Source: Flavobacteriaceae bacterium | GTDB lineage: Bacteria; Bacteroidota; Bacteroidia; Flavobacteriales; Flavobacteriaceae | Length of the DNA: 40,740 nucleotides | Assembly: GCA_009827225.1 (NCBI GenBank) | Contig: WUAI01000029.1 | Location: 1-40,740, forward strand | Reading direction: 5' to 3' | In this document: positions 25,135 to 33,438 of the stretch, one piece after another | Position numbering within the stretch: position 1 is the stretch's first letter | How the letters are laid out: each line of letters opens with the position of its first letter | Translations under genes and position numbers: made by a program | The notes under the pieces: model-generated | What the model saw: only the letters and a program-made list of their open reading frames with translations | Databases searched by the model: none | What the model was told of the DNA's origin: nothing

Positions 25135-26364
25135 TTATTTCAGTAGAATGAATATACCATCTCCGGGTAATAACCAATTATTAGTACTTATTTTAAGAGA
25201 ATTGTTACCGTCCCTATCAAAAGAAATATCATCTTTTTCTGAAATACTACTAAAACAATTACCAATAATCGTTCCATCGAAATCCTCAAAACTATAAGAT
25301 AATTCAAATTTTTTCGTGAGTTTGTTAATTTTTTTAGAATAAATAGTATCGTGGCGCGGTACAATGCGTTCTTCTTTTAAGTGGAGTATGAGTTTATTTT
25401 CAAACGGTACTATTAATGATTTAGCATGATTTTCTTCAACTTTTTGATATTGAAATTTGACGCAGTCATCGTAAATCTTAGAATCACCATCATAATCTAT
25501 TTTAATAAGAATCGACTCCGAAATATCTTTAAGTTTCGCATTGTCCACCTTGATCTTTAGCTTTTCAAGTTTCAAGAGATCTTTATCCTCAATTCCGTCG
25601 ATAGTTGAGAATTTATAGGGTGTAAAAAAGTTGGCTTCCTCAATAAAGTTGTCTACTGGGTTTTTCAAAATAATTTTGGTATCAACTTCTTTTTTAATAA
25701 CCAGTTTCTTATTGATAATGGCATGTCTACAAGTGATGGAAGTAATATACTCTTCAAAATAGGAATCCTGGCCTATTCGCTGGAATAAAGTATTTGTCAA
25801 TTCATTTAAATCAGCGATTTCGGATTTTAATTCTTTACCTATTAGTGTAAATACTGGGATTTTTTCAATCTCAATATTTGGTAATTGATTCGTTACTTCA
25901 TCTAACTCCACTTCTTTTTCTGACATTAACTTGCCAAAAAGTTTGTTGAAATTTTTCGATTCGTCATTATATAAATTGACAATTTCTCTAGAACTAAATT
26001 CCATAGGAGCAATAGATCTCCTTATTCGAGAGCTATTTTTTTCGAAGCTTACCAACACATATTTATCAGGATTTTTGTCAATATCAGAAATTATGTATCT
26101 GTATTCCTTCCCGACACCACCTTTAAAAGCTTCCGCCTTCTTTTTATAATTTTTTGATAGTACCACTATAACTTTATCTGAATCGGTGATATGAGAATGC
26201 ATCATTTTGCCAAAATCTGCTGCCGATTCGTTCTGTGTTATCCCGCGGTCTAAATCCGCATCAAACCCATTTTGTCTTAAAAAATTGGTAAATGAAATTA
26301 CTTTTGTTTTGTGATTTTCATCATCCCAGGAGTAGGTGACAAATACTTTAATTTTTTTGGCCAT
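25135..26364 (-). CDS. SEFIR (TIR-like) domain protein, possible defence effector
   Basis: The 409-residue protein begins with a SEFIR domain (about 4-150), a TIR relative: KVFVTYSWDDENHKTKV (box 1, residues 6-22), FLRQNGFDADLDR, DSDKVIVVLSKNY, the GGVGKEYRYI motif with Glu87, and YVLVSFEKNSSRIR. Bacterial SEFIR/TIR proteins often act as NAD-consuming or signalling effectors in antiphage defence. The C-terminal 250 residues contain a helix (175-195) and then a beta-rich part (HAIINKKLVIKKEVDTKIIL, FELSYSFEDFDGTIIGNC, ending NNWLLPGDGIFILLK) that I do not recognise; it would be the sensor. No cyclase, nuclease or other defence gene is adjacent. The gene is clearly more A/T-rich than its neighbours (one 60-base line counted at 27% G+C), which suggests horizontal gain. 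Confidence 0.82.
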   Translation of the reverse strand: MAKKIKVFVTYSWDDENHKTKVISFTNFLRQNGFDADLDRGITQNESAADFGKMMHSHITDSDKVIVVLSKNYKKKAEAFKGGVGKEYRYIISDIDKNPDKYVLVSFEKNSSRIRRSIAPMEFSSREIVNLYNDESKNFNKLFGKLMSEKEVELDEVTNQLPNIEIEKIPVFTLIGKELKSEIADLNELTNTLFQRIGQDSYFEEYITSITCRHAIINKKLVIKKEVDTKIILKNPVDNFIEEANFFTPYKFSTIDGIEDKDLLKLEKLKIKVDNAKLKDISESILIKIDYDGDSKIYDDCVKFQYQKVEENHAKSLIVPFENKLILHLKEERIVPRHDTIYSKKINKLTKKFELSYSFEDFDGTIIGNCFSSISEKDDISFDRDGNNSLKISTNNWLLPGDGIFILLK

Positions 26365-26482
26365 AGTTAATTACTCAATTATTCATAGTGCTCTTAACGG
26401 AGCATTTAAAGATTCAATAAACAACGGGGAATTTTTTTAGAGAGGATTAAATATAAATAAAAAATCTTTCATCTTTCCCGAC

Positions 26483-26513
26483 TTTGACACTCCCTGCTCA
26501 ATTTGTATCTTTG
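26483..26513 (+). promoter_or_regulatory. Bacteroidota-type promoter of ffh
   Basis: TTTG at 26483-26486 is followed after 19 bases by TATCTTTG at 26506-26513, a near-ideal TTTG-N19-TAnnTTTG promoter. The start codon of ffh is 24 bases further on. This is the clearest promoter in the window and supports the phylum assignment. Confidence 0.85.
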
Positions 26514-26537
26514 CCCACTTAGAAAGAAAGCATAGCT

Positions 26538-27866
26538 ATGTTCGATAATTTAAGCGATAAGTTAGATAAGGCGTTACATGTTTTAAAAGGGCATGGAAGT
26601 ATTACCGAGGTCAATGTTGCTGAAACTTTAAAGGAAGTAAGAAGGGCATTACTCGATGCCGATGTCAACTTCAAGATAGCAAAGGAATTTACCAATCGCG
26701 TCAAGGAAAAAGCATTGGGTCAAAACGTATTGACGACCTTGCAGCCCGGGCAACTTATGGTGAAGATCGTTAAGGACGAACTCACCGAATTAATGGGCGG
26801 TGATGCTGCCGGTGTAAACCTTAGCGGAACCCCCAGTATCATTCTAATGTCGGGATTGCAGGGTAGTGGTAAGACGACCTTTTCCGGTAAGCTGGCAAAC
26901 TTTCTGAAATCAAAGAAATCCAAGAAACCTCTTTTAGTGGCCTGTGATGTATATCGTCCGGCGGCGATCAATCAGTTGCATGTCGTGGGTGATCAGATCG
27001 GTGTTGAGGTTTACAGTGAAGAAGGCAACATGAATCCTGTTGAAATTGCTGAAAATGCAATTAAACATGCCAAACAAAATGGTCATAATATAGTAATCGT
27101 AGATACGGCCGGTCGTTTGGCGGTGGACGAAGAGATGATGACCGAGATTGCCAATATTCACAGCGCAATACAACCTCAGGAAACCTTGTTCGTAGTAGAT
27201 TCCATGACGGGCCAGGATGCTGTGAACACAGCCAAGGCTTTTAACGACCGTTTGAACTTTGAAGGAGTTGTCCTTACCAAATTGGATGGTGATACTCGTG
27301 GTGGAGCAGCGATATCCATCAAAAGCGTGGTGGATAAGCCCATCAAGTTTATCGGTACCGGTGAAAAGATGGATGCTATTGACGTGTTTCATCCCGCTCG
27401 TATGGCCGATCGAATCCTCGGGATGGGAGATGTGGTTTCTCTTGTGGAAAGAGCCCAGGAACAGTTTGATGAAGAAGAGGCGAGAAAAATTCAGAAGAAA
27501 ATCGCGAAGAATCAATTTGGATTCGACGATTTCCTGAAACAGATCCAGCAGGTGAAGAAAATGGGAAGTATGAAAGACCTGGTTGGAATGATCCCGGGCG
27601 CTGGAAAAGCATTAAAAGGAATGGACATCGATGATGATGCATTTAAACATATCGAAGCTATCATACATTCAATGACGCCGGGAGAGCGGTCGAAACCTGC
27701 CGTGATCAATGCAAGCCGTAAGAAACGCATTGCCAAAGGAAGCGGAACTTCGGTGCAACAGGTGAACCAATTACTCAAACAGTTTGATCAAATGAGTAAA
27801 ATGATGAAGATGATGCAAGGCGGCGGTGGTCGTAAAATGATGCAAATGATGGGTAAAATGCGCTAA
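26538..27866 (+). CDS. ffh: Signal recognition particle GTPase Ffh
   Basis: Ffh binds signal sequences on ribosomes together with SRP RNA and delivers them to FtsY for membrane insertion. The 442-residue protein has the N domain (1-90), the G domain with GLQGSGKT (106-113), DVYRPAA, DTAGRLAVDEEMM and TKLDGDTRGGAA, and the Met-rich M domain (from about 320: MGSMKDLVGMIPG, GTSVQQVNQLLKQFDQMSKMM) ending in GGGGRKMMQMMGKMR. All GTPase motifs are intact. folD follows after 30 bases in the same direction with no terminator between, so the two are probably cotranscribed. I found no SRP RNA gene in the window. Confidence 0.98.
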   Translation: MFDNLSDKLDKALHVLKGHGSITEVNVAETLKEVRRALLDADVNFKIAKEFTNRVKEKALGQNVLTTLQPGQLMVKIVKDELTELMGGDAAGVNLSGTPSIILMSGLQGSGKTTFSGKLANFLKSKKSKKPLLVACDVYRPAAINQLHVVGDQIGVEVYSEEGNMNPVEIAENAIKHAKQNGHNIVIVDTAGRLAVDEEMMTEIANIHSAIQPQETLFVVDSMTGQDAVNTAKAFNDRLNFEGVVLTKLDGDTRGGAAISIKSVVDKPIKFIGTGEKMDAIDVFHPARMADRILGMGDVVSLVERAQEQFDEEEARKIQKKIAKNQFGFDDFLKQIQQVKKMGSMKDLVGMIPGAGKALKGMDIDDDAFKHIEAIIHSMTPGERSKPAVINASRKKRIAKGSGTSVQQVNQLLKQFDQMSKMMKMMQGGGGRKMMQMMGKMR

Positions 27867-27896
27867 TCGATTCAGTAATAAAATTCAACTTTCAGT

Positions 27897-28778
27897 ATGG
27901 TAATCCTAGACGGTAAAAAGATAAGCAACGACATTAAGAACGAAATCGCTTCCGAAGTCCAAAAGATGAAAGACAACGGAGAGAAAGTTCCTCATCTGGC
28001 GGCCGTCCTGGTAGGAGACGATGGTGCGAGTCTCACCTACGTTGGGAGTAAGGTAAGGGCCTGTGAGCGAATCGGGTTCGAATCTACTTTGGTAAAATTA
28101 CCGCATACCACCAGTGAAGTTGAATTACTTCAGAAGATCGAAGATCTCAATCTTGATGACGATATCGACGGATTTATCATCCAGTTACCATTGCCTCCAC
28201 AAATAAATACTCAGAAAGTTCTGATGGCAGTGGACCCAAGTAAAGATGTAGACGGATTCCATCCGGAAAATTTCGGAAAAATGGCGCTGGACATGAGTAC
28301 TTTCATTCCTGCCACTCCCTTTGGAATACTGGAACTCCTAGAACGCTATGATGTGGATACTAAAGGAAAACACACTGTGGTTATCGGTCGAAGCCATATC
28401 GTAGGGAGACCCATGAGTATCTTAATGAGTCGAAAAGGATGGCCGGGAAATAGTACAGTGACGCTAACGCACAGTAACACCAAGAATATCGCACAGATTA
28501 CCACCCAGGCGGATATCATTATTTCAGCATTGGGAGTACCCAACTTTTTAAAGGCTGAAATGGTCAAAGACGATGCGGTGATTATCGATGTGGGAATCAC
28601 ACGGGTTCCGGACGAATCTCACCCTAAAGGATATGTAATCCGCGGGGATGTGGATTTTGAAAATGTAAGTAAAAAAGCATCTTTCATTACGCCCGTTCCC
28701 GGGGGAGTAGGTCCTATGACCATCGCTATGCTGTTAAAAAATACCCTGTTGGCCAGAGAGCAGCGTAAGTCGATGTAA
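27897..28778 (+). CDS. folD: Bifunctional methylenetetrahydrofolate dehydrogenase/cyclohydrolase
   Basis: FolD oxidises 5,10-methylene-THF to methenyl-THF and hydrolyses it to 10-formyl-THF, supplying one-carbon units for purines and fMet-tRNA. The 293 residues match the family. Visible signatures are the catalytic Tyr48 and Lys52 in LTYVGSKVRACERIGF, DGFIIQLPLPPQI, VDPSKDVDGFHPENFGK, the cofactor loop GRSHIVGRPMS and the end motif PVPGGVGPMTIAMLL. It starts at the ATG 27897, 30 bases after ffh. Its stop is three bases from the convergent AI-2E transporter gene. Confidence 0.98.
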   Translation: MVILDGKKISNDIKNEIASEVQKMKDNGEKVPHLAAVLVGDDGASLTYVGSKVRACERIGFESTLVKLPHTTSEVELLQKIEDLNLDDDIDGFIIQLPLPPQINTQKVLMAVDPSKDVDGFHPENFGKMALDMSTFIPATPFGILELLERYDVDTKGKHTVVIGRSHIVGRPMSILMSRKGWPGNSTVTLTHSNTKNIAQITTQADIIISALGVPNFLKAEMVKDDAVIIDVGITRVPDESHPKGYVIRGDVDFENVSKKASFITPVPGGVGPMTIAMLLKNTLLAREQRKSM

Positions 28779-28781
28779 TTA

Positions 28782-29777
28782 CTAGGAGTATTCTTTCCTG
28801 TAGATACTCACTACCACCAGAAATAAGCTGATTAAAAGCGGGCCGAATATCAATCCGATAAACCCAAAAAGAGGTACGCCAACAATCACCCCTATCAATG
28901 TGATCAGGGGATGAACATTATCCAACTTCTTCAGTACGTAAAGTCGAATCAGGTTGTCTGTCGAACCAACCACGACCAATCCATAGATCAATATCCCCCA
29001 GGCCTGACCTGTATTGCCGCTGGAAAGCTCCAGGATAAACACCGGGAGTATCCCAATTAAGGTTCCAACAAATGGGATCATGGAACCAATAGTTACTATC
29101 ACAAACCAAAACAGTGGATCCTGTATTCCAAAAATCAGGAAACCTATCAACGCAACAATTCCCTGGGCAATAGCAACCAAGGGTATTCCCAACGCATTGG
29201 ATCGCACCATGGCTTTAATTTCCTGACCGATGACCTTCAGGTTTTCCTTACTCACCGGCACATAGGCCCCCACCTGGTTTTGGATCATATTTCTATCCGT
29301 AAGCAGATAAAAAAGAATGAAATACATAAGACCAATGGCGATAAAGACGTTAAAAGTGCTACCAGCAAAACCTTGTAAGTTACTGGACAACCAGGAAGAA
29401 ATAGCTCCTACATCTATTTGAGAGGCCAGATCAAAATTGAATTGATCTTCCCAGGACTCCAGTTGAGTCTTAAATGCCAGGATTACTTTTTCTGAATTCT
29501 GAACGGCATTTCCAATTTTATTCCCGAGCAGCATTAGTACTCCGGAGACTGGCAATAATATACCCACAAAGGAAAGCACGCATATAAATGCCGCTGCGAT
29601 GTTCGCATTCCAGCCTTTGCGCACTAGTTTTATCATCCAGCCACGCATCAAAACATAAATAGTGATAGCTCCCAGAACTCCGGAAAAATAGGGGAGTAGT
29701 TCATTGAATATGAGTCCGCCCATAATAATAATGAGCAGTAGGACGAAGACCTGTCGGATGATGTTAGGTGAAATCAT
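28782..29777 (-). CDS. AI-2E family (PerM/YdiK-like) membrane transporter
   Basis: A 331-residue polytopic inner-membrane protein with about eight transmembrane segments, matching the AI-2E/UPF0118 family: paired N-terminal helices, a central soluble stretch (NSEKVILAFKTQLESWEDQF), then FNVFIAIGLMYFILFYLLTD, the LGIPLVAIAQGIVALIGF block, the conserved SMIPFVGTLIGILPV motif and a C-terminal GVIVGVPLFGFIGLIFGPLL. Members have been tied to autoinducer-2 export or Na+/H+ exchange; substrate here is unknown. I chose ATG 29777, four bases after the VOC gene stop, instead of the TTG at 29792 that overlaps it. It is the last gene of a tightly packed four-gene operon. Confidence 0.9.
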   Translation of the reverse strand: MISPNIIRQVFVLLLIIIMGGLIFNELLPYFSGVLGAITIYVLMRGWMIKLVRKGWNANIAAAFICVLSFVGILLPVSGVLMLLGNKIGNAVQNSEKVILAFKTQLESWEDQFNFDLASQIDVGAISSWLSSNLQGFAGSTFNVFIAIGLMYFILFYLLTDRNMIQNQVGAYVPVSKENLKVIGQEIKAMVRSNALGIPLVAIAQGIVALIGFLIFGIQDPLFWFVIVTIGSMIPFVGTLIGILPVFILELSSGNTGQAWGILIYGLVVVGSTDNLIRLYVLKKLDNVHPLITLIGVIVGVPLFGFIGLIFGPLLISLFLVVVSIYRKEYS

Positions 29778-29781
29778 GATT

Positions 29782-30204
29782 CTATTTTGCAAATAATTGA
29801 TTTAAATCTTTAAACGCTTTAAACTCCAGCGCATTTCCGCTAGGATCTTTAAAAAACATAGTTGCCTGTTCACCTACTTCACCTTCAAAACGGATGTAAG
29901 GTTCGATGATAAATTCAATATTTTTTTCTTTTAATCCTGCGGAAAAGTTTTTGAAAGTTTCCATGTCGAGCACAATGCCAAAATGAGGAACCGGTACTTC
30001 TTTTCCATCAACCGGATTATGCGCCTGAACTCCATTTTCATTTTCCTTATAATGGATCACGAGCTGATGTCCGAAAAAATCAAAATCCACCCAATGGTCA
30101 CTGCTCCTGCCTTCAGATAATCCTAAAATATCCCGGTAAAAGGCACGACATTTTTGAACATTATCAACGGGAATTGCAAGATGGAAGGGTCGCAATTGAG
30201 ACAT
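29782..30204 (-). CDS. VOC-family (glyoxalase/dioxygenase-like) protein
   Basis: A 140-residue vicinal-oxygen-chelate protein built of two beta-alpha-beta-beta-beta modules. Likely metal ligands can be placed at His8 (PFHLAIPV), His74 (VPHFGIVLD) and Glu127 (GNALEFKAF), the usual pattern. The sequence FYRDILGLSEGRSSDHWVDFDFFGHQLVIH and MFFKDPSGNALEF are typical of dioxygenase/glyoxalase-like members. The substrate is unknown. It sits two bases after the methyltransferase gene and four bases before the transporter gene, so it may act on a small molecule handled by that operon. Confidence 0.9.
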   Translation of the reverse strand: MSQLRPFHLAIPVDNVQKCRAFYRDILGLSEGRSSDHWVDFDFFGHQLVIHYKENENGVQAHNPVDGKEVPVPHFGIVLDMETFKNFSAGLKEKNIEFIIEPYIRFEGEVGEQATMFFKDPSGNALEFKAFKDLNQLFAK

Positions 30205-30206
30205 AG

Positions 30207-31823
30207 TTATTCTTTTTCTACAATATAATTAATACTAACGGTAGCCAATTCATTGTTGGGAAATTTTGAGAAATATTCCGGAATGGAGCTAAGTCCAATT
30301 TCAGAAATAACCTTTCGAAAAACTTCCAGTTCCAGTATATACTGGTCGCTAAATCCATGAGTGGCATCATAAGCCGTGGCCGCCGTTTTACCGATATTTT
30401 GTGCTGTAATCGAAGGATCGATAGTATGCAGTTCAATGAGCAAAAGTCCAAACTTTTTAATATAGGGTTTCCACTTTTCCAGATGCTCTTTGAGATTTTG
30501 TTCTACCAGCGCATTGTCCAGGCGTTTACCATGGGTGGCAAATGCTCCGGTGGAGGTACTGGTTCTTTGACTATCAATTTCGCCTGGTTCACTCCAGGGC
30601 CTGTTATGATCTAAAAAGGTCCTTACATTCAAAAGATCGCATAAGTCAATGTCATAACTGGTTTGTATGTCTTCTTCCAGTTTTTGCGGACTGGCAATAT
30701 CGCCCCAGATCACTTTCGCCCAAATATCAGCCTTCACCAAATTAGACCTTGTCACTTTTAAAGCAGCTTTGTTGAAGTCCACCCCTACCAAAAATAGCGG
30801 GTGTTCTTCCAATACTGTTCCCCGTTTGGTGCGCTGTTCGATCACTTCGAACAAGTGAATAAGAAACGCGCCATTTCCACAACCCATGTCTAAAATTCCT
30901 TTGGGTTGTTCCTCTATAGGTTTATTAAACAGGGCGATGATGATCTCATCGATTTTTTTGAAGTAAGCGGAATGCGCTCCCCCGCTGCCCCAAACATTCA
31001 TTTCACGGTCTACATGAATCTCATGGGAAGTTGGGATGGAACTTTTAAATATCAGTGCATTTCCGAAGATCAACTCATCCACTCTCCTGAAAGTAGGAAT
31101 ATAAGAAACAGTTACGCCATAAGCCGAGGAACGCCTGGCAAAAAATAATCCTTTATTCGTGAATCGATAATGTTCCTGCTTCTTATCAAACCAACCCAGA
31201 AAAGTGAAGAAGTCCAGTATTTTGCTGAAACTTTTAGGGTCTTCATGGAACTCATCTGCGCTAAAAGAGGCTTCCATGAAATACTTGTGAAACATGCCGT
31301 CCATTCCCAGAAAGACCGTTATGGGCCCCACCAAAACTCCTTCAATATGTTTGAGTATTTGGAATTCAATGGTGCTTAAGTCATTTACTTCCTTGCCATC
31401 CGAATATACTTTATCCTTATACTTATTGAAGATCTTATTAAGCTCCACGAACTGTTCCAATTCGAAATGCCGAGGATGGAATTCTTCGGAAATTTTCATG
31501 AAATGAACCACATCGCGATACATGTCCACAAGGTCAAAGGCTTCGGCACTTTGTGCATTCACCGAAATGGTTATCGTATGATCTTCGTTTAAACTATAAT
31601 CCAACCAACCCTGAGAGGCCAGCATGCGAAGTGCCACATTCAAGTAACCTTCATTCGCATCGAACTTTGAAGTGATTTCAGATATCAGAACTTTTTGGGA
31701 GGACAGCAAATGGTCGAGCACTCCTTTTTCTTTGAGCGCAAAGGCGACCGGAGCTACCGCAATCCCATCCAGATGCCTAAAGAGTTCATCCCTGTACTTA
31801 TTTTTTTCGGACTTTGTGAGCAT
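30207..31823 (-). CDS. Large class I SAM-dependent methyltransferase (AprA-like)
   Basis: A 538-residue protein with a C-terminal Rossmann methyltransferase (about 300-530) whose SAM motif is ILDMGCGNGAFLIHLFEV (310-327), followed by LFLVGVDFNKAALKVT and the acidic IDLCDLLNVRTFLDHNRPW. The N-terminal half contains two winged-helix-like units (about 15-80 and 160-230; EKGVLDHLL... RMLASQGWLDY and EDPKSFSKILDFFTFLGWF... RFTNKGLFFARR), as in O-methyltransferase and AprA-type polyketide methyltransferase dimerisation domains. The AprA relation is my recollection of layout, not a search result. The substrate is unknown; no polyketide synthase is present. It is the second gene of a four-gene operon with two-base gaps on both sides. 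Confidence 0.8.
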   Translation of the reverse strand: MLTKSEKNKYRDELFRHLDGIAVAPVAFALKEKGVLDHLLSSQKVLISEITSKFDANEGYLNVALRMLASQGWLDYSLNEDHTITISVNAQSAEAFDLVDMYRDVVHFMKISEEFHPRHFELEQFVELNKIFNKYKDKVYSDGKEVNDLSTIEFQILKHIEGVLVGPITVFLGMDGMFHKYFMEASFSADEFHEDPKSFSKILDFFTFLGWFDKKQEHYRFTNKGLFFARRSSAYGVTVSYIPTFRRVDELIFGNALIFKSSIPTSHEIHVDREMNVWGSGGAHSAYFKKIDEIIIALFNKPIEEQPKGILDMGCGNGAFLIHLFEVIEQRTKRGTVLEEHPLFLVGVDFNKAALKVTRSNLVKADIWAKVIWGDIASPQKLEEDIQTSYDIDLCDLLNVRTFLDHNRPWSEPGEIDSQRTSTSTGAFATHGKRLDNALVEQNLKEHLEKWKPYIKKFGLLLIELHTIDPSITAQNIGKTAATAYDATHGFSDQYILELEVFRKVISEIGLSSIPEYFSKFPNNELATVSINYIVEKE

Positions 31824-31825
31824 GC

Positions 31826-32764
31826 CTAGTTACGGTTCCAAATGTCCAGGTACATTTTCCACGCTCCATCGATTTTCTTCCAGACGATTACATATTTTCC
31901 ATTAAAATTGACAGGTTCGCCTTCCGCATTGGTAAGGCTTCCTTCATAATAACCATAATCATAGGCATAGTCTCCTAGGATTTGAATTTCAATCGGGGTC
32001 AATTTATGATAGAGGTCTTTGCTTCCTTCGGCAAACTTCCAATATTCCATCAAGGCCTCTTTCCCTTCCAGGATATCCCTCCTACCCGGAAATAGTTTAC
32101 CATCTTCAGTATACATATTGGCAATAGCTTCTGTATCCTTTCTCATATACGCAGCAGAGAACGCTTTCATATTTTGTAGTAACTGATCTCTGTCTGAAAG
32201 CCCTTTTCGCTTGGTACATCGAATTTTCCACGTTGGAAATACAATCGTCTCCGTTGGATTTACCCAGGCTCCCAACCAATTGAATCCGTCCTCACTAATG
32301 TCACTAAAAACGATTTTGTAGAAGCCATCCATACCATTGGGAGCTTTTTGTTCATTATATAAAATGATACTGTCGCCGCGTCTTTCTCCTTCCCATGCAA
32401 GAAGTTTAGGAGTGGGGGCCGTATTGGAATAAAAATGCACATACCATTTAGAACTATCGGCGATAAACTGACGAATACTTCCGGCGCTTCTCCCATCTTT
32501 GAACATGGTTTCGTCCTGCACGGCTGTTCCGTTCATCACATACTTAAAAGTCCAGGTCATATCTTTGGTTTCCGCCCAGCTTTGGTCGGGATTTCGGATA
32601 TCCGATTTACAGTCGCAAATGCCTATTAAAGGAGCGTAATCGGCTGTTTCTGCTGGAGCTTCGGGATTCAGTTTTCCGAAAGGATTTTCAACCGAAACGT
32701 TGTATTCAGAATAAGACTGTCCGAATACCATAGCTGGTAACAAGAGAGTGAATAGAAATTTCAT
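31826..32764 (-). CDS. Exported two-domain protein with C-terminal NTF2/DUF4440 domain
   Basis: A 312-residue protein with a signal peptide (MKFLFTLLLPAMVFGQ). The N-terminal half (30-185) is a lipocalin- or DUF1579-like beta region (DYAPLIGICDCKSDIRNPDQSW, MTWTFKYVMNGTAVQD, HFYSNTAPTPKLLAWEGERRGD, IVFPTWKIRCTKRKG). The C-terminal part (190-312) is NTF2-like DUF4440: MKAFSAAYMRKDTEAIANMYTEDGKLFPG, ALMEYWKFA, VIVWKKIDGAWKMYLDIWNRN. It heads the operon with the methyltransferase and VOC genes, two bases apart. It may bind or process the same small molecule in the periplasm. An imperfect palindrome lies just upstream of its start. Confidence 0.85.
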   Translation of the reverse strand: MKFLFTLLLPAMVFGQSYSEYNVSVENPFGKLNPEAPAETADYAPLIGICDCKSDIRNPDQSWAETKDMTWTFKYVMNGTAVQDETMFKDGRSAGSIRQFIADSSKWYVHFYSNTAPTPKLLAWEGERRGDSIILYNEQKAPNGMDGFYKIVFSDISEDGFNWLGAWVNPTETIVFPTWKIRCTKRKGLSDRDQLLQNMKAFSAAYMRKDTEAIANMYTEDGKLFPGRRDILEGKEALMEYWKFAEGSKDLYHKLTPIEIQILGDYAYDYGYYEGSLTNAEGEPVNFNGKYVIVWKKIDGAWKMYLDIWNRN

Positions 32765-32768
32765 GGGT

Positions 32769-32799
32769 CAGAATTTGTACGTAATGTACTAATATTCTG
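32769..32799. promoter_or_regulatory. Imperfect palindrome upstream of the methyltransferase operon
   Basis: CAGAAT at 32769-32774 faces ATTCTG at 32794-32799, and GTAC occurs on both inner sides (32777-32780 and 32786-32789). It begins five bases before the start codon of the first operon gene (minus strand). It could be an operator for a dimeric regulator; no regulator gene is adjacent. Confidence 0.35.
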
Positions 32800-32803
32800 T
32801 CCA

Positions 32804-32831
32804 TAAAAAAAGCCTTCACAATGGAAGGCTT
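32804..32831 (-). terminator. Intrinsic terminator of the 190-residue lipoprotein gene
   Basis: On the minus strand AAGCCTTC pairs with GAAGGCTT around a six-base loop and is followed by seven T. It separates the lipoprotein gene from the operon that begins at 32764. Confidence 0.88.
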
Positions 32832-32849
32832 CCCTGTTACTTCGTTCTG

Positions 32850-33422
32850 TTATTCTTCTGAATCTTCAATGTCCCACCCCAGCATAAAATACTTGAATTT
32901 CGCTGTATTCGGGATTTGCGTTTCCTCGATTTTCGCATTCATATTGTACCGTAGGTTTTCCGGTAATTCCTTTTTATCGATCGTCACATAAATTTCACTA
33001 TCCTTTAGAAACACCACCACAGAATTGATGGTAGTTTCAACATTTGAGATCTCATAGTTGGCCTTTATATCTCCGTAGGTGCTATTCACATTCAGTCCTT
33101 TTTCGGTTTGATAACGAGCATCGAAAACCTGGATATTTGTAATTTTTGAAGAGGGATCCGAATCGTTTTCCGGGGAAATCAACAACAGTTTATTTCCGCT
33201 CTTTTCATAGACCTCGACTTCGCCTTGTGTGCCAAGGGCATTTTCAACCGGATTCAACTTGACAATAGAATCCAGCGCGAAAATAGAATCGACCTGTTTC
33301 ATCTGGACTTCCTTACTCAGTTTACCAATAGCACCTGTAGATATGAGAAAAGGATCTTTCTCTTTGGCACATTGGATAAATAAAGTGGAAATAACGATTC
33401 CTAGGATAAGTGTTTTTTTCAT
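32850..33422 (-). CDS. Lipoprotein of unknown function (190 residues)
   Basis: It starts with a lipoprotein signal (MKKTLILGIVISTLFIQC, Cys18) followed by AKEKD. The mature protein has an N-terminal part typical of proteins with a gatekeeper-like pattern (KEVQMKQVDSIFALDSIVKL, GTQGEVEVYEKSGNKLLLISP) and ends in an acidic tail (WDIEDSEE). I do not recognise a family or function. It lies only 16 bases downstream of the HerA-like ATPase gene on the same strand and has its own terminator, so it is the last gene of that transcription unit. Confidence 0.8.
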   Translation of the reverse strand: MKKTLILGIVISTLFIQCAKEKDPFLISTGAIGKLSKEVQMKQVDSIFALDSIVKLNPVENALGTQGEVEVYEKSGNKLLLISPENDSDPSSKITNIQVFDARYQTEKGLNVNSTYGDIKANYEISNVETTINSVVVFLKDSEIYVTIDKKELPENLRYNMNAKIEETQIPNTAKFKYFMLGWDIEDSEE

Positions 33423-33438
33423 TCTGAAATTTTATAAA

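Noticed and set aside
27600-27866. Met/Gly-rich repeat at the ffh 3' end
   Set aside because: It is the ordinary Met-rich M domain and tail of Ffh.
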